IMG/VR virus record: IMGVR_UViG_3300013306_000020
Location: 1-48,730 of that record
Source: a virus
DNA length: 48,730 nucleotides
Reading direction: 5' to 3' (one strand)
Shown here: positions 39,841 to 46,629 of the stretch, one piece after another
Numbering within the stretch: the first letter of the stretch is position 1
Layout: each line of letters begins with the position of its first letter
Program-made: the position numbers and the translations under genes
Notes under the pieces: model-generated
Databases searched by the model: none
Told to the model about the DNA's origin: nothing
The model's input: the letters and a program-made list of their open reading frames with translations, nothing else

Positions 39841-39897
39841 GTCGGCTCACGGCCGCCCGTCGAGGCTTCCCCCTGTCCCCGACGGTCGGCCGACCAA

Positions 39898-39936
39898 TGA
39901 GGCCGCGCACCCCCGACCCCTGGGTGCGCGGCCTCA
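39898..39936 (+). terminator. strong terminator
   Basis: A perfect 15-bp stem joins 39898-39912 (TGAGGCCGCGCACCC) and 39922-39936 (GGGTGCGCGGCCTCA) across a 9-nt loop. It insulates the following late-type promoter. Confidence 0.8.
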
Positions 39937-39953
39937 CCCATGCCCGCAGCGGG

Positions 39954-39984
39954 CGACGGTAGCCCGACCGCGGCGTACACAGTC
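39954..39984 (+). promoter_or_regulatory. late-type promoter, copy 12
   Basis: CGACGGTA (39954-39961), 17 bp, ACAGTC (39979-39984), start ATG 39988. First box and start distance (27 bp) match the family; the spacing to box 2 is one base longer. Confidence 0.6.
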
Positions 39985-39987
39985 GGC

Positions 39988-40407
39988 ATGAAGAAGCTCT
40001 CCTCGCTCCTCACCGCGTTCGCCGCGGTGGCCGGCTGGGTCGTCGCCTGCTACTGGCGGGAGCGGTCCGACTGGGCGTCGTCCGCCGACGTCACCCAGCT
40101 GCTCGTCGACGTCACGATGGACGCCTTCAACGAGCCCGAGCCCGAGGCCGTCGAGGGTGCCGACTTCGACCCGAAGGCGGCATACGGCTACGCCTCCGTG
40201 CAGATCGTCCGCGCGATCACCCCGCCCGTCGCCGCGTTCCCCTGGTATGCCGCCATGGCCTCCACCGACTTCGGCGTCGAGGAGGTGACGGGCCTGCGCA
40301 TCGTCGAGACCCACGACGGATGGTTCCCGTCGAAGCAGGCCGCGCACGAGGGCATCGTCGGCTGGTCACTGCCCTCGCCGCGCATCGACGGCGAAGTCGA
40401 GTTCTGA
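39988..40407 (+). CDS. membrane-anchored or secreted protein under a late promoter (139 aa)
   Basis: The N-terminus MKKLSSLLTAFAAVAGWVVACYW is a signal anchor or signal peptide; the remaining 115 residues are soluble and acidic. The ATG is placed by the late promoter; longer upstream readings cross it. A late-timed envelope protein outside the lysis cassette might help lysis or exit, but nothing in the sequence proves this. Confidence 0.65.
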   Translation: MKKLSSLLTAFAAVAGWVVACYWRERSDWASSADVTQLLVDVTMDAFNEPEPEAVEGADFDPKAAYGYASVQIVRAITPPVAAFPWYAAMASTDFGVEEVTGLRIVETHDGWFPSKQAAHEGIVGWSLPSPRIDGEVEF

Positions 40408-40413
40408 CAACCC

Positions 40414-40473
40414 TTCCACCCGGAAGTGTCTATCTGTTAACGTGGCTTTTGCACCCCCGGTCTAGCGCCCGGG
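40414..40473 (+). promoter_or_regulatory. early-type promoter with hairpin leader
   Basis: TTCCAC (40414-40419; the usual CCCTTGCCAC with the G missing), 18 bp, TAACGT (40438-40443); CCCGG-n8-CCGGG (40456-40473) with TAGCG in the loop; ACACCACACCGAAGGA; ATG 40497. It drives a run of about eleven coupled genes to 45090. Confidence 0.65.
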
Positions 40474-40496
40474 ACACCACACCGAAGGACAGAGCC

Positions 40497-40790
40497 ATGT
40501 TCTCGCGACTCACCACAGACCACCTCGTCTCCAACGCGATCCGCGCCGTGTCAGACCCGGCCCTCTCGCCCTACAGCGCCCGCACCTCGGCCGCACTCAA
40601 GCACACGCTCGACACCCTCGCCGAGACGAAGCGCCGCCACGGCCCGCCGCCCGGCTTCGACACCCTCCGCGAGCTGTCGCTCTCGATCCTCGTCGACTTC
40701 GACGCCGCCGAGTCCCTGCGCGAGCAGACCCGCTCCGACGCGGCCGCCGACGCCCGCCGCAAGGCGTTCGCCCAGGCAGGTGTCCGATGA
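40497..40790 (+). CDS. hypothetical helical protein (97 aa)
   Basis: It is an all-helical small protein (HLVSNAIRAVSDPALSPYSARTSAALKHTLDTLAETKRRHG) with no recognised family. It is the first gene of the accessory operon. ATG 40497 follows the leader hairpin and GAAGGA; its stop overlaps the next gene (ATGA). Confidence 0.7.
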   Translation: MFSRLTTDHLVSNAIRAVSDPALSPYSARTSAALKHTLDTLAETKRRHGPPPGFDTLRELSLSILVDFDAAESLREQTRSDAAADARRKAFAQAGVR

Positions 40791-41113
40791 GCCAGCGCAC
40801 CGTCCCCGGCATCCCGCGCGTCGGTGACCGAGTCGCCTTCCCGCACACCCGCATCGACGTCACCGTCAAGAACGGCAAGACCATCGAGGCCGTCCGCGCC
40901 TGCGACTGCGCGATCCCCGTCACCGCGGTCGCGGAGAAGGGTGGCCTGACCCACGTGTGGGGCTACTGCACGAACCCGGGCCCGCGCGTCGCGATGCCGA
41001 TGTTCACGCGGCTCCTGCCGTCCGGTGCGCGCTTCAACGCTCGCATGGGGTCCACGCCCGTCGTCCGGTACGTCCTGCTCGCCGAGCAGCCGCAGACGGC
41101 GGCCGCCGCATGA
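40787..41113 (+). CDS. hypothetical protein (108 aa)
   Basis: It is beta-rich with RVGDRVAFPHTRIDVTVKNGKTIEAVRACDCAIPVTAVAEKGG and a few Cys residues (CDC, YC). It is not recognised. Coupled by ATGA overlaps on both sides, it belongs to the accessory operon. Confidence 0.7.
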   Translation: MSQRTVPGIPRVGDRVAFPHTRIDVTVKNGKTIEAVRACDCAIPVTAVAEKGGLTHVWGYCTNPGPRVAMPMFTRLLPSGARFNARMGSTPVVRYVLLAEQPQTAAAA

Positions 41114-41358
41114 GCGCCCACGTCACTTGGGACGTCACCGAGCAGAAGGCCGCCCTCGACCGCGCCCGCGACGAGCTCGTCGCCGCCCTGGAATCCGCAG
41201 CGTGGGAGGCGAAGGCCGGAGCGCGCCGCGCGAAGAGCGGCAGGGGAGAAGTCGACCTGTCCGCGTACATCGGCGCGTCCCGCCGCGTCGAGCGCGCCGA
41301 GCAGGCATTCGACATCGCATCCACCGACTACGCAACAGCATCAGGAGCAGGCGCATGA
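41110..41358 (+). CDS. hypothetical coiled-coil-like protein (82 aa)
   Basis: A single long Ala/Glu/Arg helix (EQKAALDRARDELVAALESAAWEAKAGARRAK ... RRVERAEQAFDIASTDYATA) suggests a coiled coil or helical bundle. The function is unknown; coupled by ATGA to both neighbours. Confidence 0.65.
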   Translation: MSAHVTWDVTEQKAALDRARDELVAALESAAWEAKAGARRAKSGRGEVDLSAYIGASRRVERAEQAFDIASTDYATASGAGA

Positions 41359-41669
41359 GCACCCCCATCCTCGAGAAGCCGGCCGTGGGCCTCGGCGACG
41401 AGACCACCGTCTACGAGCAGACGAGCAACGAGGCGGGGAAGAGCACGCACATCGTCCTCATCCCGAACCACCTGCGCGGCAAGACGACCCCCCAGGCGTA
41501 CGTGCTGGAGGCCCGCGTCATGGGCACCGAAATCGAGGCCCTGTGCGGCCACCGGTGGATCCCGTCGCAGAACCCCATGTCCCTGCCGCTTTGCTCGAAG
41601 TGCAAGGCGATCTACGAGCAGCCCGGCGACAACCAGGACGAGCGCCTGAACGAGATCCCGGAGGCATGA
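41355..41669 (+). CDS. DUF3039-like zinc-binding protein (104 aa)
   Basis: EALCGHRWIPSQNPMSLPLCSKCKAIYEQ matches the DUF3039 pattern of Actinobacteria (LCGxxWxP ... PxCxxCKxIYE), with three Cys likely to bind zinc. The N-terminal half has YEQTSNEAGKSTHIVLIPNHL. The role of the family is unknown. ATGA coupling. Confidence 0.75.
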   Translation: MSTPILEKPAVGLGDETTVYEQTSNEAGKSTHIVLIPNHLRGKTTPQAYVLEARVMGTEIEALCGHRWIPSQNPMSLPLCSKCKAIYEQPGDNQDERLNEIPEA

Positions 41670-42031
41670 CCATGACCGTCCACCCCGGCCCGCAGAAGCT
41701 CGTGACCGACTGGGTGCGCACGCAGCGCACCCCGCTCGAACAGACCGCGCTCGACGCGATCCAGCAGCGCCCCGACATGTCCGTCCACGACGCCCTCGTC
41801 ATGGCCGGGTTCCGCACTGCCGAGGACCAGCTCGCGATGGTCGTGCGTCTCCTCCTCGGCGGCGACCTGAACCTCTACGTCTCCGGCCAGGGGGAGCGGC
41901 CCTACGTCCCGACCCCGGGCCGCGTCGCGTGCCCGCACCCCGGGTGCGTCCAGACCGAGCACCCCGCCCACCCGGACTGCCACGTGATCCAAGGCGCGTG
42001 GGCCGCCGACCGACACGAGGACCTCGGATGA
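41666..42031 (+). CDS. hypothetical protein with CCHH-like C-terminus (121 aa)
   Basis: The helical N-terminus (KLVTDWVRTQRTPLEQTALDAIQQRPDMSVHDALVMAGF) resembles a small helix-turn-helix. The C-terminus ACPHPGCVQTEHPAHPDCH has a Cys/His cluster consistent with a zinc site. The function is unknown; coupled to its neighbours. Confidence 0.65.
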   Translation: MTMTVHPGPQKLVTDWVRTQRTPLEQTALDAIQQRPDMSVHDALVMAGFRTAEDQLAMVVRLLLGGDLNLYVSGQGERPYVPTPGRVACPHPGCVQTEHPAHPDCHVIQGAWAADRHEDLG

Positions 42032-42657
42032 GCGACGAGACCCGCGTCCTCATCAAGGGCGCCGACCGTGACGGCATACCGCTCGACGTGTTCGGGTCGA
42101 TCACCGGCGCGATCGGAGTGCTCTACCCGAACGCGAAGATGGGGCCGGGGGAGTACGGCAACGGCGTGACGCTCGTCGTCAGCCCCGAGGACCGCCGCAA
42201 CACCGTGAAGGGCCGCAAGCGCGCGATCGCCGCCAAGCGTCAGGCGATCGACCCTGACGAGCCGCAGGCCGGGGTGCTCGGCTGGGACGGCGAGAGCCTC
42301 CGCACCGTCACGCCTCCCGAGGCCGCCGAGGTGCTGCTCCGCTACGGCCTCGCGTTCATCGAGGGCACGGAGGGCGCCGTCAACAACGTCACCCAGCGCG
42401 CCATGCTCCCCGACGGCCGCGGGCTGCTCCTGACCGTTCAGTGGCTCCACGGGAAGAGCCCAGCCGAGCAGCGTGACGAGGCGCGTGCTCGCGTGACGGC
42501 CGCGCTCGACACGATGGTGGAGGCGTTCGGCCGGGACTTCGACGGCGACGACCTGCGTTCCCTCGCGGGCGTCAGCGACGCTCAGGGCCACGCACTGTCG
42601 GCGGCCGCGCTCCGGGCCCTCGCCACCCTCGCCGACGGCGAGGCGCCCCGTGAGTGA
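42028..42657 (+). CDS. hypothetical protein (209 aa)
   Basis: It has mixed alpha/beta sequence with TRVLIKGADRDGIPLDVFGSITGAIGVLYPNA, PEDRRNTVKGRKRAIAAKRQ and a C-terminal Ala-rich helical segment. I recognise no family. It overlaps the preceding gene by ATGA and the next by 8 bp. Confidence 0.7.
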   Translation: MSDETRVLIKGADRDGIPLDVFGSITGAIGVLYPNAKMGPGEYGNGVTLVVSPEDRRNTVKGRKRAIAAKRQAIDPDEPQAGVLGWDGESLRTVTPPEAAEVLLRYGLAFIEGTEGAVNNVTQRAMLPDGRGLLLTVQWLHGKSPAEQRDEARARVTAALDTMVEAFGRDFDGDDLRSLAGVSDAQGHALSAAALRALATLADGEAPRE

Positions 42658-42889
42658 CGCGCTGGCCCTCGCCACGGTGGCGCAGTCCGAGGCCGACCTG
42701 CGCGACCGTGGCGTCGTCGACCCGGCACGCCGGAGCGTCTACTGCGGCGACTGCGACGTCTCGGTGCCCGTCGTCGACGAGTTCGACGATCAGGTGGGCT
42801 ACGAGGAGCAGGCGCGTCCCGTGCGCGTCGTCGTCCTCGACTGCGACCACGACATCGTGACCGAGCTGCGGACGTGGCCCGGTGCCTGA
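42650..42889 (+). CDS. hypothetical small protein (79 aa)
   Basis: It is acidic, with a CGDC pair (YCGDCDVSVPVVDEF) and later DCDHD that may bind a metal. GTG start, overlapping the previous gene by 8 bp and the next by 8 bp. It is not recognised. Confidence 0.6.
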   Translation: MSDALALATVAQSEADLRDRGVVDPARRSVYCGDCDVSVPVVDEFDDQVGYEEQARPVRVVVLDCDHDIVTELRTWPGA

Positions 42890-43214
42890 GTTCGTCGCGC
42901 ACTGGATGGAAGAGGGCGGCATCGTCGTGCGCGGCACGGACGACCCCGCCAAGGCCCGCACCACCGCGCTCCGCGGCCTCATGGCCCACTGGCTGCTCGA
43001 CCTCTACCCGACCTACCCGAAGGAGCACCCGGACGACTACCTGGAGACGGCGCTCTACTACGCCCGCAGGCTCCGCGACCGCGCCCCCGATGGGGACCGG
43101 CTGTTCCGGTGGATGCCGTGCCCGAAGGATTGCGGCGAGCACAAGGGGCACCTGATCCCGGCGTCCGAGCGCGGCTCTGGCGTGTGGCCCGGCGTCTACT
43201 GGTGGGAGGTCTGA
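42882..43214 (+). CDS. hypothetical protein (110 aa)
   Basis: It is a helical protein (ARTTALRGLMAHWLLDLYPTYPKEHPDDYLETALYYARRLRDRAP) with CPKDCGEHKGH near the C-terminus, a possible small zinc knuckle. GTG start; the stop overlaps the next start as TGATG. The function is unknown. Confidence 0.65.
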   Translation: MPEFVAHWMEEGGIVVRGTDDPAKARTTALRGLMAHWLLDLYPTYPKEHPDDYLETALYYARRLRDRAPDGDRLFRWMPCPKDCGEHKGHLIPASERGSGVWPGVYWWEV

Positions 43215-43960
43215 TGGGTGAGCACCAGGGCAAGAGCCTGATCCAGCGCGCCAAGGCGTTCGACCAGATCGAGCGACTGTGGGCCGACGAGCGGTTCGTC
43301 GCCATGAACGGCCGCGAGGCCGACGACCTGCGCGAGTTCATCACCGTGTTCCTGCTCCAGCAGGCCCGCGCCGGAAAGATCACGTGGCGCACCCTCTACG
43401 AGCAGGCCACCGCCGGCCGGTATCGGGCGCAGATCGGCTACTGGCAGCGCAGCATCATCCGTGCCGACCTGCCCCGGTACGCCCCGCCAGAACCGCGCGG
43501 ATATGGCCGCCCCTGCCCGGTCCCCAAGACCCGCGGCAAGAACGCCGGCCAGCCGTGCGGCCGCCACTACGTCGTCGCGCACCGCGTCACCGACCCTGAG
43601 ACGGGGGAGTGGCAGCTCACGGGATGGTGCCGCACCCACGAGGCGTACTCGCGTGCCGCGATCGCCCGCGAGAAGTCCCTCACGAACGTCCCTGAGCCGC
43701 TCCCGAACACTGGCGGGCTGCTCCCGTCATACCTGCCCAACTACGACTGGCGGCTCATGTACGAGCGCGCCGACGAGCGTTGGAAGGAGCCCTACGTCGG
43801 GATCGTCGCCGACCAGTGGCCCGTGCTCGCCAAGACGCAAACCGCGCCGGTCGGCAAGCCTGCGCTCACGTCCCTCGATGGAGGCGGCGACGACAAGGGC
43901 CCAGTCGGGCCGCCACCCGCATTGAGGTTGGTCACGACCGACCGGGAAGGCTCACGATGA
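43214..43960 (+). CDS. hypothetical protein with Cys/His region (248 aa)
   Basis: The N-terminal 90 residues are helical (ADDLREFITVFLLQQARAGKITWRTLYEQATAG). The middle has GYGRPCPVPKTRGKNAGQPCGRHYVVAHR ... WCRTHEAYSR, with Cys and His spaced as in a zinc-binding domain. The C-terminus is Gly/Pro-rich. It is not recognised. Confidence 0.65.
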   Translation: MGEHQGKSLIQRAKAFDQIERLWADERFVAMNGREADDLREFITVFLLQQARAGKITWRTLYEQATAGRYRAQIGYWQRSIIRADLPRYAPPEPRGYGRPCPVPKTRGKNAGQPCGRHYVVAHRVTDPETGEWQLTGWCRTHEAYSRAAIAREKSLTNVPEPLPNTGGLLPSYLPNYDWRLMYERADERWKEPYVGIVADQWPVLAKTQTAPVGKPALTSLDGGGDDKGPVGPPPALRLVTTDREGSR

Positions 43961-44286
43961 CCACGCAGCTCAACGACTTCTGGACCGACGGCGACACCGG
44001 CGTCGCGCTCCTGCCCGAGCCTCACCCCTGCGGCCACACCGCCCGCGAGCAGGGCTGCGGCGGCTGCGATCCCGGCGCCGGGTTCGTCATCGACGCCGCC
44101 GGCGTCGTGCAGCTCGCGCCCGGCGAGACGGACGCGATGATCCTCGACGACCCCGTCGGCGACCTCATCGGCCGCCTCCGCATCGACGAGTGGACGAACG
44201 CCCCGAGCAGCACCCTCGCCGTCGGTGTCGACGCGATCAACCAGGGCCGCCGTCACGTCATGCCGCGGACGCTGACCCTTGGGTGA
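43957..44286 (+). CDS. hypothetical protein (109 aa)
   Basis: It is acidic with PCGHTAREQGCGGCDPG, a Cys/His cluster, near residue 25. The rest is mixed alpha/beta (MILDDPVGDLIGRLRIDEW). ATGA overlap with the previous gene. The function is unknown. Confidence 0.6.
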   Translation: MTTQLNDFWTDGDTGVALLPEPHPCGHTAREQGCGGCDPGAGFVIDAAGVVQLAPGETDAMILDDPVGDLIGRLRIDEWTNAPSSTLAVGVDAINQGRRHVMPRTLTLG

Positions 44287-44506
44287 CCTCGAGCCCGGCC
44301 TGTACGTGCACCGCGTCCACGACGACGGCACGGCCACGACGCTGCGCCTCGACGAGCCGGGGATGCAGGTCGTCCTCCGTGGCGCGGTCGTCTCCGGGTC
44401 ACTCCGCAACCGTGCCGTCGGTGTCTCCTACGGGCGCGCCGGGCACATCACGCAGAGCGTCATGAAGGCGCTCCGCTCCGTCACCGAGAAGGAGCCGCCG
44501 GGGTGA
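44279..44506 (+). CDS. hypothetical small protein, TTG start (75 aa)
   Basis: It is a beta-rich small protein (LYVHRVHDDGTATTLRLDEPGMQVVLRGAVVSGSLRNRAVGVSYG). The only start that keeps the conserved operon overlap is TTG 44279, unusual here. The stop overlaps the HNH gene as GTGA. The family is unknown. Confidence 0.55.
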   Translation: MGDLEPGLYVHRVHDDGTATTLRLDEPGMQVVLRGAVVSGSLRNRAVGVSYGRAGHITQSVMKALRSVTEKEPPG

Positions 44507-45090
44507 AAAGCAAGGGCATCAGCCGCGGCTCGAAGCCTCTCAAACGCAAGGCCCCCATGAGCGACGGGGGATCACCACTCCAGAGGTCGAAGCCACTCCA
44601 GGCGCGCCGCGCCACCGCGCCGAAGAGCGCGCCGGACCGCGCGCCACGCACCGCGCCGGCGCGCACCCCACGACCGCGCCCGACACCGCGCCGGACCGGC
44701 CCGACACCGGAGACCCGCGCCCTCGTGCACGCCCGCGACGGCGGCCGCTGCGTCCGCTGCGGCAAGCCCGCCTCCGACCTCGACCACAGGCGCGGCCGCG
44801 GTGCGGGTGGCACCAAGGGTGAGGCGTCCGACACGATCAACGGCGCGGCATGGCTGCTCACGTTGTGCGGCGCGGGGAACGCCGGTCAAGGATGCCACCG
44901 AGACAAGGACCTCGACCGGGAGACGTTCGAGCGCGAGGGGTACGCGATCCGCCGCAACGGTCTGTTCGTCGACGCCGAGCTCGTGCCCGTGCGTACCCGC
45001 TCCGGGTGGTTCCTGTACCGCAACGACGGCACCCGGATCCGCGTCCTGGCGCCCCCGAACGAGGACGCCCGCGAGGCTCGCGCGGCGTAG
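44503..45090 (+). CDS. HNH endonuclease-like protein (195 aa)
   Basis: The domain at about 72-140 has CVRCGKPASDLDHRRGRGAGG, INGAAWLLTLCG and GQGCHRD: two zinc Cys pairs (83/86, 122/131), the DH of the first H (about 94-95) and a central Asn (113). The N-terminal 70 residues are a basic Ala/Pro/Arg-rich region encoded by GCGCGCC-type repeats. HNH proteins near phage ends often nick DNA for packaging; here it sits in an accessory operon, so modification- or defence-related cleavage is equally possible. Confidence 0.8.
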   Translation: MKSKGISRGSKPLKRKAPMSDGGSPLQRSKPLQARRATAPKSAPDRAPRTAPARTPRPRPTPRRTGPTPETRALVHARDGGRCVRCGKPASDLDHRRGRGAGGTKGEASDTINGAAWLLTLCGAGNAGQGCHRDKDLDRETFEREGYAIRRNGLFVDAELVPVRTRSGWFLYRNDGTRIRVLAPPNEDAREARAA

Positions 45091-45127
45091 GTCACGACGC
45101 CTTAGCTGAACCGTAGCTTCGGAACCC

Positions 45128-45184
45128 TTGACCCCAACAAGTGCATACCAGCTAACTGGGTAGTGCGCGGCAGAAGCGGCCGCG
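45128..45184 (+). promoter_or_regulatory. early-type promoter with hairpin leader
   Basis: TTGACC (45128-45133), 19 bp, TAACTG (45153-45158), a loose match. Hairpin CGCGGC-AGAAGCG-GCCGCG (45166-45184) has a stem unlike the other copies but keeps the AAGCG loop. GGAAG and ATG 45214 follow. Confidence 0.6.
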
Positions 45185-45213
45185 AACCGCCACTCAGGAA
45201 GCGACCCGCCACC

Positions 45214-46212
45214 ATGAGCACCTATGCACTCGACGCCACGTTCGCGTCCCTCTTCTCCGGCATCGCCGGACTCGACTGGGGCCTGCACCGCCGGATGCGC
45301 TGCACCGCCATGGTCGAGAAGAACGAGCACGCACGCACCATCCTGAGCCGGCACTTCCCCGACACCCCGCTCTTGGAGGACGTGCAGCATGTCAACGGAT
45401 CAGACCTCGGCAACCCAACTGTCCTTGCTGGAGGGTTTCCCTGCAAGCAGACCAGCAAGGGAGCCACGACCCGAACCGGGCTCCACGGCAAGGACTCTGG
45501 CCTCTTCTACGAGCAGATCAGGCTCATCGACGAGGCCCGACCCGAGTGGGTCGTCATCGAGAATCCCGACGGGGTTCTCACCAGTAACGGCGGCCGCGAT
45601 TGGTGGCACGCGCAAAATTCGGTGGGGGACCTCGGGTATGGGTACGCGTGGCGCCTGCTGGACGGGGGACACCTTGACACCCTCCAGGAACGGCCGCGCC
45701 TCATCTTGGTCGGACATTCTTCAGGAGACCCCGCCCGAGCACTCGAAGTGCTGGATGACTCCTTCGCTGGCCCGGAAGTTCCTGCCACGGTTGCTCTCCC
45801 CGGGTCCCGAGAGGGTCGATCCCGAGCTGCTCGCGATCACGGAGACGGTGGCCGCGAGGCCCTGACGGTCTGGCGCAAGAGCGCGAACGCCCGCGCCGCG
45901 ATCGAGGCAGGCGGCTGGGAGACGTGGGTGCGGTCCGAGACGGCCAACACCCTCGCCGGGTTCGACCAGGGCGGCCCGCTCCGTCAGAAGCACCTGCTCC
46001 CCGACAACGGCGGCCTCCGCACCCTGACCCTCACCGAGTGGGAGCGGCTCTGCGGCTTCCCCGACGACTGGACGGCCGGCATCCCTGACGGGCAGCGGTT
46101 CCTCGCGCTTGGCAACTGCGTGCACACGACGCTGGGGGAGTGGATCGGCTCCCGCCTCGCGTCGGTCATCGCCCGCGACCACGGCATGGTCCGGGTGGCT
46201 GTCCCCGCCTGA
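45214..46212 (+). CDS. dcm: DNA cytosine-C5 methyltransferase (332 aa)
   Basis: Motif I ATFASLFSGIAGLDWGL (SAM binding), motif IV GGFPCKQTS with catalytic Cys at about 77, motif VI VVIENP (about 114-118), motif VIII-like ERPRLILVGH, and C-terminal LCGFPDDWT and ALGNCV. The order is normal for C5 methyltransferases. The target recognition part (about 190-270) is short. It probably methylates phage DNA to escape host restriction. An overlapping ORF lies in another frame from 45389. Confidence 0.9.
   Translation: MSTYALDATFASLFSGIAGLDWGLHRRMRCTAMVEKNEHARTILSRHFPDTPLLEDVQHVNGSDLGNPTVLAGGFPCKQTSKGATTRTGLHGKDSGLFYEQIRLIDEARPEWVVIENPDGVLTSNGGRDWWHAQNSVGDLGYGYAWRLLDGGHLDTLQERPRLILVGHSSGDPARALEVLDDSFAGPEVPATVALPGSREGRSRAARDHGDGGREALTVWRKSANARAAIEAGGWETWVRSETANTLAGFDQGGPLRQKHLLPDNGGLRTLTLTEWERLCGFPDDWTAGIPDGQRFLALGNCVHTTLGEWIGSRLASVIARDHGMVRVAVPA
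45389..45865 (+). CDS. ORF overlapping the C5 methyltransferase gene (158 aa, other frame)
   Basis: It starts MSTDQTSATQLSLLEGFPASRP and contains WGTSGMGTRGACW and SSWSDILQETPP. These phrases resemble predicted phage proteins I recall lying in the alternative frame of C5 methyltransferase genes. GGAGG stands 8 bp before ATG 45389. It may be a true overlapping gene or a shadow ORF; the evidence is the strong start signal plus remembered similarity. Confidence 0.35.
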   Translation: MSTDQTSATQLSLLEGFPASRPAREPRPEPGSTARTLASSTSRSGSSTRPDPSGSSSRIPTGFSPVTAAAIGGTRKIRWGTSGMGTRGACWTGDTLTPSRNGRASSWSDILQETPPEHSKCWMTPSLARKFLPRLLSPGPERVDPELLAITETVAARP

Positions 46213-46260
46213 CCGTAGACTCTCCTCCAGACGGGAAGTCCTTGGAGGGGCGGACGTCGG

Positions 46261-46294
46261 AAGAACCCCCCGAGAGGGCTCCCGGGGGGTTCTT
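46261..46294 (+). terminator. strong terminator after the C5 methyltransferase
   Basis: AAGAACCCCCCG (46261-46272) pairs perfectly with CGGGGGGTTCTT (46283-46294), followed by TC. A smaller hairpin CCTCCA/TGGAGG (46224-46229, 46243-46248) precedes it. It works in both directions. Confidence 0.85.
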
Positions 46295-46316
46295 TCACGT
46301 CCAGATGCGGATACCC

Positions 46317-46374
46317 TTGCCACGGATGCGTCAACCCTCTAACGTGGTGTCCACCACCGGGAAGAAGCGCCCGG
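46317..46374 (+). promoter_or_regulatory. early-type promoter with hairpin leader
   Basis: TTGCCA (46317-46322), 17 bp, TAACGT (46340-46345); hairpin CCGGG-AAGAAGCG-CCCGG (46357-46374); CCACCACAAGGAGAG; ATG 46399. GCGTCAACCCTCTAACGTG (46328-46346) is identical to the minus-strand promoter at 2772-2800. Confidence 0.8.
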
Positions 46375-46398
46375 CGCGCCACCACAAGGAGAGCCCCA

Positions 46399-46626
46399 AT
46401 GACCCTCGATGAAGCCCGCAAGATCGCGGCCCGCCCACACAAGCAGCCGACCGCCACGCTGGAGAAGGTCGTCGACGTGCTGTCGACGATCGGCAACGAC
46501 GAGAGCGACCAGCACCTCACCGACGACGTGCAGGACGAGCTCGACCGCCGCGACGACGTCGAGCCGCACGACGACACCCCGTCCCTCCAAGACCGCGGCA
46601 TCGACCTCCCCACCTACGGAGCCTGA
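46399..46626 (+). CDS. hypothetical acidic protein (75 aa)
   Basis: It is a small, strongly acidic protein (DDVQDELDRRDDVEPHDDTPSLQDRGIDL) with an N-terminal helix (LDEARKIAARPHKQPTATLEKVVDVLSTI). Its acidity could suit DNA mimicry, but this is speculation. AAGGAGAG precedes ATG; the next gene starts 3 bp after its stop. Confidence 0.65.
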   Translation: MTLDEARKIAARPHKQPTATLEKVVDVLSTIGNDESDQHLTDDVQDELDRRDDVEPHDDTPSLQDRGIDLPTYGA

Positions 46627-46629
46627 GCC

